A stretch of DNA of 64,000 bases from Fallopia convolvulus (taxonomy: Eukaryota; Streptophyta; Magnoliopsida; Caryophyllales; Polygonaceae): assembly GCA_964016875.1 (NCBI GenBank), contig OZ024721.1, positions 3,849,001 to 3,913,000 on the forward strand. Direction: 5' to 3'. The notes below the pieces were generated by a model, which saw nothing but the letters and a program-made list of their open reading frames with translations, made no database searches and was not told where the DNA came from. The position numbers and the translations under genes were made by a program. Positions 42,690 through 54,055 of this stretch are shown here, one piece after another; the first letter of the stretch is position 1; every line of letters starts with the position of its first letter.

Positions 42690-43230
42690 AAACGTAAAAA
42701 TATAAAATGGACTAAACCTCAACCAACTTTGGTAAAACTCAACTTTGATAGTGCTAAAAGAACTTTTGGTTCCTCTTCCTTTGATTTTTTTTCTTGGACC
42801 CGGAAGGGAAATCTATCACGCGACCACGTGGGCGAATGAAAAATATGGCGACCAACTAGTGTTAGTTGTTGAGGCCCTTGGTCTCAAGAATGGAGTCAAA
42901 TAGTCAATGAAGCACTCCGACTATGCTATTCGAGAATCAAGATTGAAGGTGATAGCCTTTGTCTCATTAATGCCATTAATTGATGACCTCTGGTGTTGTC
43001 CGTGGGAGGTCAGTTATCGTGGTGGACATTTTGTTCTCTTTATGGGTTCGAGATTCGACGACTGAACCACATCTTCCGAGAGATCAATCTTGTGGTGGAT
43101 CACATTACGAAGATGCATGGCAATCCCACGCCAACTCCTAACTCATGCAAAGCTCATCAATCTTGAAGATCTCGTCCATATAGATACCTTAGGGTGGCCA
43201 ATGAACCACAAAGTTGGCTCCTCTAAGGCC
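42690..43230 (+). pseudogene. LINE-type RNase H domain remnant
   Basis: The plus strand reads IKWTKPQPTLVKLNFDSAKR (the W.KP....KLN.DGA entry of plant RVT_3 domains). It then changes frame through an ANEKYGDQLVLVVEALGLKN stretch (position of the active-site Glu), IKIEGDSLCLINAIN (the EGDS..LI.AI box) and NHIFREINLVVDHI (the RE.N..AD box). Stops and at least two frameshifts make it a relic. It is of the same type as the domain at the left edge of the window but in the opposite orientation. Confidence 0.75.
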
Positions 43231-44804
43231 TTGTTTATCCCCAAAAAACTACTTTCTATCAAAAAACTACTTTTAATACTCTTGAAATCCGTAAACTAAT
43301 TTATTACTAGGATAGCAATAACTTTATACGTAGAATAATACCACCTCATCTAAGCCAATATTTTAAATATTTAATTCCAATTATTAATAAAATGTACATT
43401 TTATTCCTTAATGGAATATCCTTATCCTTTTTGAGTAAATATAGCTAGATTGCCACATAACTGAAAAGTTTTGAGTATATAATTAGTTGTTAATTAGTAC
43501 AAAAAAGAGCTAGCTACAAATACGTAGAGAGCATGCATGTGGGAGAGAGACATGAAACATGCCAATAATTAACCCACAAATCAAATCAAATCAAATCATT
43601 AGTAGGAAGAGAGAGCTGCGGTGCTGTTCCGGTAGAGCTGTAGCCAGGGAGCAAATTGCGGCCAATCAATCATATGTTTTTTTTAACTTTCGGCGAAGCA
43701 AATCCCCCTCACTGCTGAGCTGTCACCACGTTGCCTAATTTGTAACAGCGGGGCCCACATGTTTTTGGAAAATAATGCATTACAATAGTGGGCTCTCTAG
43801 ACAAAATACAGTACAAATTAGTAGGAAAGAATTAAGTAAAGATTGGCGAATCTATTGAATATTTAGTCAAGCGGTCACTTTTATAAAAATTCCCGACTGG
43901 TTCTGTCTAGGCCTCGTCTAAGTGTTGGAAGGTGCTAGCCTGTTTAGCTATTAAGTCCGTCTAATTCGTTTAGGCGCCCGTTTAGACGCTAGGCGGTCCC
44001 TCTCTGCCTAGGGTCCGTCTAGAATTTTTAGAACGATGCAAGCGGTTAAATATTTAAGGGCAGTACTTAGAAGTTTGCGTTCGACTCTCGTAGGCAGTGT
44101 TTTTCACTAAAACAAAGTAAAGATTGGCGAAATTAAAGTGTCCGTTTGGATCACTCAATTGCATTAATTAACTTGCATTAAATCGTAATTTAACAACGAT
44201 TCAAATGGACCTTAAATTATGCATATTAACATGTTACCATGATTAATGAGTGAACCAACACATTGTGGTTTACCGAAAAATAATTAGAAAATGTATCATG
44301 TGAGAATAAGTGTTTAGAAAGAACAGAGAATACGTACGGGTTGTCAAATTTCAAAACATTAACAACCTAAATTATTTGTTTGTCAAATGAAAAAATGTAG
44401 AAACGCGAATTTTATTTGACAATTGTGCATCCCTTGCACACTTAATTGCTTTGAAAATATTGTAATTCAGTATGAAGATGTTGCACATTTAGTTTGCAAA
44501 CTTAGTATGAAAATGTTACATATATAGTATGAAAAATATGCGCATTTTTGCTTAAAAATCGACCGTACCGAATTTTTCATTTTAGTGGACGTGTGTTGGA
44601 TATTGTTAATCTTTTTTGTGAACTAATGATCCCTGCTCGTTCTATTTTATATAGTGAATATTCTCACCCAAATAACTATACCCTGCGAAAATATTAATTA
44701 CAATTCTTGTCTAAGAAACTTATGAGACAATAATTAAGTGAAAATTTATTTTCTTTTTATAGATGGTGTGCTATCTCCTTGATTTGGGCATGTTTTACAT
44801 TCAC
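43231..44804. other. Intergenic DNA
   Basis: No gene is supported. Positions 43900-44110 hold repeated TCTAGGC/TTTAGACG/TAGGCGG words and end with GCGTTCGACTCTCGTAGGC. The word CTCGTAGGCAGTG or its close variant also occurs near 41069, suggesting a dispersed repeat, perhaps a SINE tail. The region around 43540-43780 is promoter-like in composition but leads to no ORF. Confidence 0.4.
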
Positions 44805-45009
44805 TTTTTAAAAACGGTTTTTCTATCCTATGCCCTAAGGACATAGGTTAAGAATACTAATAATAGGAACTAAAACCCTAAAAAAAAATTAATAAACCCT
44901 ATTGAAAAAATAATTAAATCTAAATAAATACAATTTTAAGATATATTGTCATTTTTAGTCTCTTAACCTATGTCCTTAGAGCATAAGTTAGAAAAATCGT
45001 TTTAAAAAT
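44805..45009. mobile_element. MITE with long terminal inverted repeats
   Basis: The left end TTTTTAAAAACGGTTTTTCT and the next 38 bases match the reverse complement of the right end. Both arms include CTAAGGACATAGGTTAAGA. The arms are about 50 bases with few mismatches, in a 205-base element without coding capacity. The TIR sequence is not that of the Stowaway or Tourist families as I know them. A target duplication was not identified with certainty. Confidence 0.75.
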
Positions 45010-45704
45010 ATTACCTTGATTAACATCACTTTTTTTCAACGCTATAGCGTAAAGGTCTACGTACAATGGATGATAAACGACAATTAAGACAAAAATTATT
45101 GTCTAATACTCTAATGTAATTGTGATGATAATGACTGGATGTCACGAAAGTTCTTGTGAGGCGAGAAAGTGACATGCAGATCGAAGAGTCCACATCTCTT
45201 TGGGGAAATGTCACTACATGTAAATTAAGATTGATATCGGGTTTGAGATTGATATGAGACGTACAGGCCAATTCTGATTTCTTGATAATTTATGTATGGT
45301 GCATGTTTAGTTAATTAGCTCGTTCACACTGATTTTACACATGGAATAATCCGATTGGATGAAAAAATTGTTGGAGTGTTCATTTTTCAGGCCAGTCGAT
45401 GAGGTTAAAGTTCAACCGAACTTTCATTGTTCATTTAATTGGTTTTTTTTAATTAATTATCGATCACTCTACTTTCAAATACTTTATGTTCGCCGGGCCA
45501 TCTCAAAGGCTTCTTATTATATTTGTCAATATATTATTTATTTATTTTTGGTCAAGAGCACTGTCTCATAAAAATTGAAACAGAAACTTTATAATATTAC
45601 TTTAAGGTTTTATCTACTTGACTAAATATTGAAAGCTCCAATATAATATTTATAATAGTGTTTTGATTTTAAAACAATTTTAAATGTAGCTTATATTCTA
45701 TATT
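45010..45704. other. AT-rich intergenic DNA
   Basis: Nothing supported. Short ORFs on both strands show no family words. Confidence 0.4.
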
Positions 45705-46045
45705 TTAGGGTTTTTTTTGCTAAAAAACATCTTTTATAATAATTTTTGTAAGCCACCTTTTAAAATTTGTTTAAGTAAAAACTCCTTAAGCTATTTTTCG
45801 GTAATATTTTATCCTAGTTGGACCGAAATATCTTTTTAAATTTATTTTCTTTACTTTTTGTATTTAATTATTGATTTACAAAAAATAGTGAAAAATACAA
45901 GTGAAAGGGCATAAATCCAATTTGGGTAAAATGTCAATTGTTTGTATTATAAAAGATGTTTTACTTAAAAAAGAATTTTAAAAGGTGATTTCTTTAACAA
46001 AAAAATTTATTTTAAAAGGTGGGTTTTGTAAAAAAACCTTATATA
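45705..46045. repeat. Inverted-repeat-rich AT element, possible MITE
   Basis: AACATCTTTTATAATA and ACCTTTTAAAAT words appear on one side, with their complements (TATTATAAAAGATGTT, ATTTTAAAAGGTG) on the other. Tracts of T and A lie at the outer edges. The order of the arm words is partly shuffled, so the boundaries are approximate. Confidence 0.5.
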
Positions 46046-47140
46046 TGATACGATAAGTAATCTAATACTAGTTTTCGTAAATTAAGTGTTTAACAAATTT
46101 CAGCTTATGATGATGCTTCCCTTCAATAAAAATCTGCTTAAGTTGAATGGGTAAAATTGGATCATAGTTAATACTTCTGATGGCATCGAACGGACCTTGT
46201 ATACATATGGAGTGTCAATTTTCATCAGAAGTTGGAATAGTTTGATCCTTCACAATAAAACATGCCATTAGACATATATAAATCAAACATATGTATACAA
46301 AATACAATTAAACTCATGTTATCTATAATACGCAGGCACAGTTGACCTGGCTTAGCTAGCAAGCAACCATGGGGGAATATAACAACATAACTTAGGGCAG
46401 TTGATTTTCTGCCTTCAGTGCCTTGTATGTAGGATTTAGTGGTGATTACACTTCTAGGGTGGGTCGGATTGGGCTAGCATGTAAAGCCCAGATTTTGCAA
46501 GCTTACGTATGAGCCCATTTTCATGTTGAGCCTATCACACTTGGTCTCTTTCTAGTTTCTCCCAACCTGAATCTTATTTGACAAGTATTTTTTTTAATTG
46601 TTGATATATTATTTTTATGTGTTTACGGTTTGGTTCGATCGGTTCTATATTGGGACCGTGTACACCAACTGATAAAGCCCATTAAAAAAGAAGGGTTTAG
46701 TTACGGTGGAGTTTTAAAAAAACTCAATCGGTGGATTTGGCTAAATCTGAGCCATCCAAATATAGTTCAACGGTTAGATTTAATTTGTTCTCTCTCCAAA
46801 TCTATTAATGATTTTTTTCTTTTTAATTTTTTCCCCTAGGGTTCACTAATTTACACTAGGGTTTTAGAACTCTATCTATAGAGTTTTTAATAAACTTCAC
46901 CGGAACAAGACCGCTTGTTGAAATGCACAACTGCCACGTCTTACCAGGTTTAGCTATATTTCATATGGACCAAAAAAAAAGATAATAGAGTTTAGTTCCA
47001 TTATTGTTGGGAAAAAAAATCTATAAGTAGAGTGAAAAGAAAATCCTTAAATAAAAAATAGGAAAAATGACTTATAATAATATCAAGTATTTACTTTGAA
47101 CCAATAATAATGTAAACTTTAAAAATCACCAATCAATATA
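46046..47140. other. Intergenic DNA
   Basis: No gene or clear repeat was found. Short plus-strand frames at 46630-46840 lack family resemblance. The bases ATATA precede the gypsy LTR at 47141. Confidence 0.4.
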
Positions 47141-48083
47141 TGATGTGAACCCGGCGGAGGATTCACGAGCAGATCTTTGCTTGGACTCGTAAATGGTCTT
47201 CTCACGATCAAACCGATAGAATTGTGACGATCGAACGTCTAGACGAGGTTTAAGGGAGAAGTGAAAGGATTGAGAAGGGGCTTCGTTTGACGGAAACCAG
47301 GAGAGTATGAGGTCGGGAAAAGAATAGTGGTGACGCCTTAATAATAACCATGGAGAAAACTCGACATCATAACGATATATTAAACAAAGCGTAGCAAACA
47401 AAGAAGGGGGCGTGCCTCTTTTATGGAGAAGATGGCACGCCAAACCCTAGCAAAGCCCTAGTGGCATGGGCGGCACATGGGGGACGCACACACACGGCCC
47501 AAATGCAAGCCCAAGCCCAAACCTCTAAACAGAAATAGAAATTACAGAAAGGGAAATATTTCGGAAAGGAAATAATGCTAAAAACAGTAATAAACATAAA
47601 TGGTCACGGTGGCCTAGTCGCGAGTGTCGCGACAAGGTCGTGACAAGGCATCGGCGCGCCAAGACATGTCGTGACACAGCGTCGGGGTGTGACAAGACGA
47701 GGCGGCTTGAACCTCAAGTGACGGGGCTGGTGCACACCCGAACCTCAAGTGTCGAGGCCGAGGCGCACCAGAACCTCAAGTTCTCGCTCCGAGTTGGCCC
47801 AGCGTGGCACGTTGCTCGGCAACAGCGGTTGGCACGACACCAAGAGTGAGGTTCTCGGTACCGCGGTGCATGGCGTCGGCCTGGAGTAGCGGCGCGTCTC
47901 CGATGAAGGCGATGCACTTGAAGAGGGGCGCGTCGGTGGATGCGCCGTGGCTCGCGAGCGCGCGCGACGAGGGACGTCGTGGATCTTGCTATGGCACGGG
48001 TCCTGGCTCGAGTAATGGGTCCGTCGGAGCGCACGGACAAGTCTTCCTCTTCCTGGCTGGCGGTTAATATGGGGCTCACATCA
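47141..48083 (-). repeat. 3' LTR of the split gypsy element
   Basis: Plus-strand ends TGATGTGAACCC and GGGCTCACATCA form an extended terminal inverted pair; 943 bases. The polypurine word AAGGGGGGAGGG (minus strand) touches its right edge. The region 47600-48050 is very GC-rich with repeated TCGTGAC/GTCGCGAC words. Long frames on both strands there are composition artefacts. Confidence 0.85.
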
Positions 48084-48577
48084 CCCTCCCCCCTTGGGTG
48101 GGAAACGTCTCCGTTTCCTCGTAATGATACTCGGGATCTACATAGGGAGAGAGATCCGAGACATTGAAGGAAGCGGAAACGTTGTACTTACCCGGGAGGT
48201 CGAGTATGTAGGAGTTGTTGTTGATACGCCGAAGGACCTTGAAGGGCCCGTCTCCTCGGGGATGTAGCATCGTCTTCCGAGCCTCGGGAAAACGCTCCTT
48301 CCTAAGATGGAGCTATACCATGTCGCCAGGCTCGAAAATCAAGTTACGATGCCCCTTGTTGCGTTGGGCGGCGTATTGATCCGAGCGCTTCAGAAGCTGC
48401 GCCTTGGTACGCTCATGAAGGCGGCGGACGTGGTCGGCGTGGTTGGCCGCATCAACATGCTCGCCGGTCTTGAAGGGCAGCGGTACCAAATCATGGGCGT
48501 GCATGGATTGCGTCCATAGACCACCTCGAAGGGGGTCATCTTCGTCGCAGAGTGGAAGGACCTGTTATAAGCAAACT
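48084..48577 (-). pseudogene. Gypsy integrase, C-terminal piece
   Basis: Read on the minus strand: FAYNRSFHSATKMTPFEVVY, GRNPCTP, then in other frames HDLVPLPF, HVRRLHERTKAQLLKRSDQY, IFEPGDMV and GPFKVLRRINNNSYILDLPG, NVSDLSPYV. These are the post-catalytic integrase and GPY/F-like words of gypsy elements. Several frame changes are present. FAYN continues directly from LLCHVE at 56602, which fixes the site of the 8-kb interruption. Confidence 0.85.
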
Positions 48578-49182
48578 TGATAACGCTTAATTTAGTCATA
48601 TTTTAAGTGTCTAGTTGCATATTAGTTTAGAATATTATCATGCATATTTTATATTTATTTTTATTTATTATGTATTCGGAATTTACACTCATACTTTAAT
48701 ATTTTTTTCAGGTATTTAAAGGCTAATTTGGAGACGATACGAGGTAGTTGTGTTGAGCACGTACAAGGCATGAGGAGACAAGGAAATCGGCCATTTAATT
48801 ATGAGGAGGAGCGTTTATTTAAATGTGATCAGAATAAGATTTGGGCTTTGGCCCACATTATATCCAAAGCACTAATGGCCCAACTCCCGAAACAAGCTCG
48901 ATGTTGGTAGATTAGATTATCTTTATGGGAAGATTAGATTTTATATATTATATATATAAGGATAAAGCTACATAAGAAGGGAGCTTTGATATATTAGATT
49001 AGCTTAGCTTAGGTTTAATTAAGTTTTTGTTCTTTGTTCGGCCGCACATCAGGGACAAGTTTAACGTGGTTTTTGGCCGGTTGATTTGAAGATTTATTTT
49101 TTTATTCAAGTTCTAGCTCATACTTTGGATTATCTATATTATTCAGACTAAGTTTTCTTAATCTTTATTCTATTTGCATAAT

Positions 49183-50921
49183 TGTTGGAAAGTTGTGTGG
49201 AGAATAGAGTCAAGGAACAGTTATGGGAACTGTTCCTTGGGCAGCGGAATAATAATAAATATGCAGGTGATAGGCACAAGCTAGAAAATAATATGGGAAG
49301 TAAAGGAACAAAGAATATTAAGGGAATAATTCAAGAAATTTTAATGAACAGGAACCAAAAGCATAAGAAAAGTAAAGGGACACAGTTCCTTATAGAGGAA
49401 CCCCACTTCAACCAACTAGTTGAATGGGTAAACCTCTACCTCCCTTGGAGGATTTTGAATGACTTACTTGTTTTATTGATTGTTCCTTAGTAACAACAGG
49501 CAAGACTCAAACTTCTCTGTTCCTAGCAGTTCTTCCTAACTCTAGCAACACTAATGAGTCTTCTCAACCAAGTTCCTAAGCAAACAACTCAACTAAAACA
49601 AGAAAGTCAAACCTTAGACCTGGACTTGACTATCACAGTTCCCTTCCTCCTGGGAACGTACGTCTTCCTTCACTCTTACACATGGACTTGACTATCACAG
49701 TTCCCTTGCTCCTGGGAACTTCTTCCTCGCCGTCGTTGAGATCAAACACTCGCCGTCGACCACCTTCACTCTCTCTTAATGCTCTTGCCTTTTTGGATTT
49801 CTGAAGGGGTGAATTTTTCTCTTGGGCTTGGTCACTATTTATATCTAAAGAGCCTTGCTCCCCAATCCTCAACTTGGGAAATGTCAAGATTGCCCTTGTC
49901 TTGTTCCCCAAGTATGTACTTTCTCAACACGTGACTCTTGTTTGAATTTGGTCAACTCTTGAAGCTCATCAAGCCGTTGGATGAATAGGCTCAGTCTGAT
50001 GCACAGACTGTTCCTCTGTTTTGTCAGGAACATGTCTCCGTATTTCTCGCTGATGTGCTTTTTGGACTGGCTTGTGAGTTCTCTTGGATGGGAACAGTTC
50101 CTTCATATTACACTGAGAGTTCCCTTCATTGTTCCCTTGAGTGTTTCTTCTCCTGGAGCTTTTCACTTGAGGAACTGTTCCTTGGATGGGAACAGTTCCT
50201 TCATAATACACTGATAGTTCCCTTCATTGTTCTTTTGAGTCTTTCTTCTCCTGGAGCTTTGGTCTTGGGGAGCTATTCCTTGGATGGGAACAATTCCTTC
50301 ACATTACATTGTCGTTCCCTTCACTATTCCTTTGAGCCTTGAACCTTCACTGTTCCCATCATGTTCCCTAGATGGGAACAATTCCTTATATTACACTAGC
50401 GTTCCCATCATTGTTCCTTTGATCTTTGAAACTTCATTGTTCCCATCATATTCCCTAGATGGGAACAGTTCCCATCATATTACACTAGTGTTCCCTTCAG
50501 TGTTCCTTCTTCTTGGTTTTTCTATCCTTTTCAGTTGTCAAGGGAACAGTGTCATCCCATTACACTGAGAGTTCCCTTTACTGTTCCCTCTATCAAGGGA
50601 ACAATTCCTTTCATCGTTCCCTTGAATCTTCATTCTTTGTCTTGCTTCTCTTGGAGTCTTGAACTTCACAGTTCCTATCACTGTTCCCTTTAGTTAGATG
50701 AACAGTTCCTTTCATTGTTCCCTTGAATCTACCTTCCTTGTTTTGCTTCTCTTGAAACCTTCAACTTCACAGTTCCCATCACTATTCCCTCTAGTTAGAG
50801 GAATAGTTCTTTCATTATTCCCTTGTACAACTCCTTTCGTGAAACACTTCATAGAACATATCAAATGCCAAGGGTTTGTTATCATCAAAACCCAAAGGGG
50901 CAAGGGAACCTTGCCTTAACA
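49183..50921 (-). repeat. 3' LTR of copia element B
   Basis: The core at 50050-50830 is a minisatellite of roughly 80-100-base units, each with GGGAACAGTTCC-type palindromes followed by CATTACACT and GTTCCCTTCA words. Short frames rich in EQFLH.T and VPFI are products of this repeat. The right edge reads CTTGCCTTAACA. Confidence 0.9.
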
Positions 50922-51124
50922 ATTTCTCCCTTTTTGATAATGACAAACCTTTCAAGATTATAGAGCAAAACAAATACTAGTTCCCCCTGAGGGCAAGGGG
51001 CAAATGTTTGTTATCATCAAAACCCAAAGGGGCAAGGGAACCTTGCCTTAACAATTTCCCCCTTTTTGATGATGACAAACTTTTCAAAATTGTAGAGCAA
51101 AACAAGTTCTAGTTCCCCCTGAAT
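50874..51124. repeat. Duplicated LTR edge and polypurine block in copia element B
   Basis: The segment from GTTTGTTATCATCAAAACCC through GCCTTAACAATTTC and the pyrimidine tract to CTAGTTCCCCCTGA occurs at about 50874-50989. It recurs at about 51005-51124, with few differences. The first copy contains the real LTR edge (50921). The second lies wholly inside the internal region. Confidence 0.8.
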
Positions 51125-52683
51125 ACATGAAAGTTCCTCAATAAAATGCATGGTTGTTCCCTAAACCTTTTTGTTCCCCCTGAGATGGACTTGTAGTTCC
51201 TACTAGTGAAAGTTATCAAGTAGTTCCCCCTTAGCATATGGAAAAGTAAATTCTACATCTCTTAGAACAACGCATCTCTACAATTTTTCACACTTCCCCC
51301 TTTTGGCATCATCGAAAAATGAACTTCAAGTAAGAGGGACAAATACAAAGCACAATCTTAACTCAAGGATAATATAGAGATGATGATAGAGGGATGGTAC
51401 TACACAATCGTTATAAGCAAGAAATAGTAAGAGCAATGGAACTGAAAGCATATGCACAAGGAAAAGGAATGTATTGGAATTGATGGGCAAAGGAAATTTT
51501 GTAGGGGACTCAATCATGATTTCAAAGAGAGTGTGTTCCCCTGGATATCAAGCATTACCATTGTTCCTCACAATAGACCTTGGTTCCTTGATTTTTACAT
51601 CCATTTCCTTGCTTTAGATCCTCCTATCCTTCCTTGTACATTTCTTCAAATTTTCTTGAAACTTTGCCTTCATGAGAATTTTTTTTTTTTTTTGGGAACT
51701 TGCAACTTGCATATGCTTTAGAGATGCCAGTAGTCCCCCTTCAAAAAATGGAACTATATCTAGAGCTTTATCCTCTTTTCTTCTTCCCTTGACTTGTTGT
51801 TCCCTTGACATCCAGTAAAAACAAAGTTCCCACTCTTCTACACCATGATTGAGTAATGAGGGCTAGGTTTGGATAGCATGGGATTTTTGTGGAACAATAA
51901 GATAAGCATATCCAAACAAATAAGCATGGAAAGGAACAAAAGACATCCAGGTAATTGAATCCAGTAAATAAAGGCTGAAAACATATTAGGCTCATAGGAA
52001 ACGTTTACCTGGATCAAGGTTAAGGGACAAGTCTTATGATCAACCATCATTTCGGCTAATACGGCGGGTTAGGAACTCAGGTTGATCATTTTGGGCCAAA
52101 AAGGAAAAACTCATGCATATGTAACATCTCCATGCAAAAAAGGAATATATAGTGAAGTCATAGTACATCAAACAAGTCATCATATTATCATGAAGAAAGT
52201 TACTAAGCATTGTTCCCTACTAAAGTTCCCTTAAACTAGCCAATCATTGAGAGAATAGTGAACCGGGACTTGTTTAATTCTAAGAAGATCATGCAAGGAA
52301 GCATCCCTAGATGTTCCTTGAGCTTTCTATCCAAAGCTTTGGTGAATTTCCTTGCAACTTGATTTTCAGTTCTACAAAGTTCCATCTCAATGGGGTTTTT
52401 CTCAAAGATCAACTCTATTGTTCCCATGCATGAAAGATGAGCACATTATGGGTTAAGAAACACTTATCTCATTGTGTTCCACAACTAGCATTCAGCTTGT
52501 TATTACTTTTTTTTTTGAGGAGAATTTTAATTTGTTCTTGACCTTGTCCCCCCTGAATTGTTGCACTTGTTGCACATTAAGTGAGTTCCTAGCTCACTTC
52601 CACTTGAGATTGTGAGGAAATTTTTCCAATGAGACACATGTTCCTAAGTTGTAATTTCCCTCACAACTCCCTACAACACAAAC
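51125..52683. other. Non-coding internal region of copia element B
   Basis: Where pol should be there is no integrase or polymerase word on either strand. GTTCCCCCTGAG-like phrases recur, and the polypurine-like TTCCCCCTTTTGGCATCATC appears near 51295. Poly-T tracts lie near 51670 and 52510. Confidence 0.6.
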
Positions 52684-54000
52684 TCAAGTCTTGATTTTGG
52701 GCACCCAAACAAGTTTGGGTTCCCTTGGGTTAGGGCTAGCATTAAAAAATTCAACATTTCCACACTTCATGCAACAAGATTGTATGGAAGGAACTGAAGA
52801 CTTACCTTTCCTAGGTTGTTGCACCTTTTGGTCCTTCGTTCTTAATCCAGTGAACTTCCAATGGTTCTTGAAAGCATAGTGCCCACGTCGTTCCCAGTTC
52901 CCATGGCTTTGTTGGAAATGAGGTTGTACCTTTCTCTCTTGGAACCTTGTTTCCCTACGAGGTTCCCTCTTCTCAGCTTGGTTCATCACCTTTGGATGAT
53001 TACGATGTGCACCTTGGGCACTTGATTCTCCTTTTTGTTCCTCTTGTCTCTTGGGTTTGCACCTCACATGAATGCCATTGTTCCATGAAGCTTGCTTCTT
53101 TGATCTAGCTTGTTGTTCCCAAACCTTATGTGCCTTTTATCCTCTAGCCCATGTGTGGTTTAAGGAACTATGATTTTCAAGACCTTTTAGCTTTGCCTCC
53201 AAGTACATGTTCCTGTCATTAGCACTTTGCAACCTTCTTTGAAGATGGAACAATTCCTTATCTTCAAAATTTTGTTCCACTTGTTCCTTAACACATCTTA
53301 ACTCGTAGAGTTTCTTCTCATTCATAAGGTTAGTGGAAACAAGCTTATCAACTTTAGATCTCAAGTTATTCAACTCAGTTTGGTCAGAGGGAACAACAAG
53401 GTTTAGTTCCTTAGAAAGTTTCAAGTTTTCAGCTCTAAGACTTTCTAACTTAGCATGTAGTTCCCAATTCTCAGACATCAAGTTCCCAACATCAATTTTA
53501 AGAGCATGACCAGCATCACAAGGAATGGAAGAATAACTATCATAATTTTCAAGTTCCTCTTTTAGTTTTTCCTTTTCCTTCCAAATTTTCTCAATAAATT
53601 TAATCGGGGAACTTTTCCTATAATTCTTCAAATTATTGAAAAGATGGGAACTTTCACTTACCTCTTCTTCACAATCAGATGCACTTTGTTCCTTAGCAAC
53701 ATAACAAGTACTTGGACTTGTCCATTCGTCAGATTCATCATCATGACTGTTCCCCCATGCATCAAAAAAGGAAGACACCTTTCCTTTTCCTTTCTTCTTC
53801 TTAGGACAGTTCCTAATGATGTTCTCCCTTTCCTTGGTCACTACTTCAAGTATCTTTTGTTGTTCCTCTCCCACAAGCTCTAGTTTTGTGGTGGGAACAC
53901 TTCCATCATTTTTCTTTTGGAGATTTCCCTTGCAATACAAAGAACGTAGTGCCTCTATGCAACAACCAACGTCATCACTTGTTGACAAAGTCATATTGTT
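52684..54000 (-). pseudogene. Sirevirus-like copia gag, truncated, with one in-frame stop
   Basis: From MTLSTSDDVGCCIEALRSLY the frame continues through a basic, zinc-knuckle-poor region (NCPKKKKGKGKVSSFFDAW). It then enters long coiled-coil-like tracts (EKIWKEKEKLKEELENYDSY, LMSENWELHAKLESLRAENL) and, past a TAA at 53137-53139 in the same frame, KAHKVWEQQ and QSCCMKCGNVEF. It ends near PREPKLVWVPKIKT, where Sirevirus polyproteins have GPK..WVPK before integrase. The N-terminal capsid domain seen in element A is missing here. The TAA could derive from CAA by C-to-T change. Confidence 0.8.
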
Positions 54001-54040
54001 CCCTAAATACCTGCAAGTAACACACAATCTAGAGCAACCT

Positions 54041-54053
54041 CGCTCTGATACCA
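54041..54053 (-). other. Primer-binding site of copia element B
   Basis: Plus strand CGCTCTGATACCA is the complement of TGGTATCAGAGCG, a tRNA-Met type site. It lies two bases from the LTR edge at 54056. Confidence 0.85.
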
Positions 54054-54055
54054 AT

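Noticed and set aside
43600..43720. A microRNA-like hairpin near GAGCTGCGGTGCTGTTCC
   Set aside because: No stem of sufficient length could be paired by eye and no known plant miRNA matched.
44060..44105. tRNA gene, because of GCGTTCGACTCTC resembling a B box
   Set aside because: No A box at the right distance and no cloverleaf; at most a SINE-derived tail.
47640..48080. Several overlapping frames on both strands in GC-rich DNA
   Set aside because: They lie inside a gypsy LTR, have no family words and result from high GC content with few stops.
50055..50568. Frames with repeated EQFLHNT and VPFI words, present again at 54.9-55.4 kb
   Set aside because: They are products of the LTR minisatellite with GGGAACAGTTCC words; there is no start context or conserved domain.
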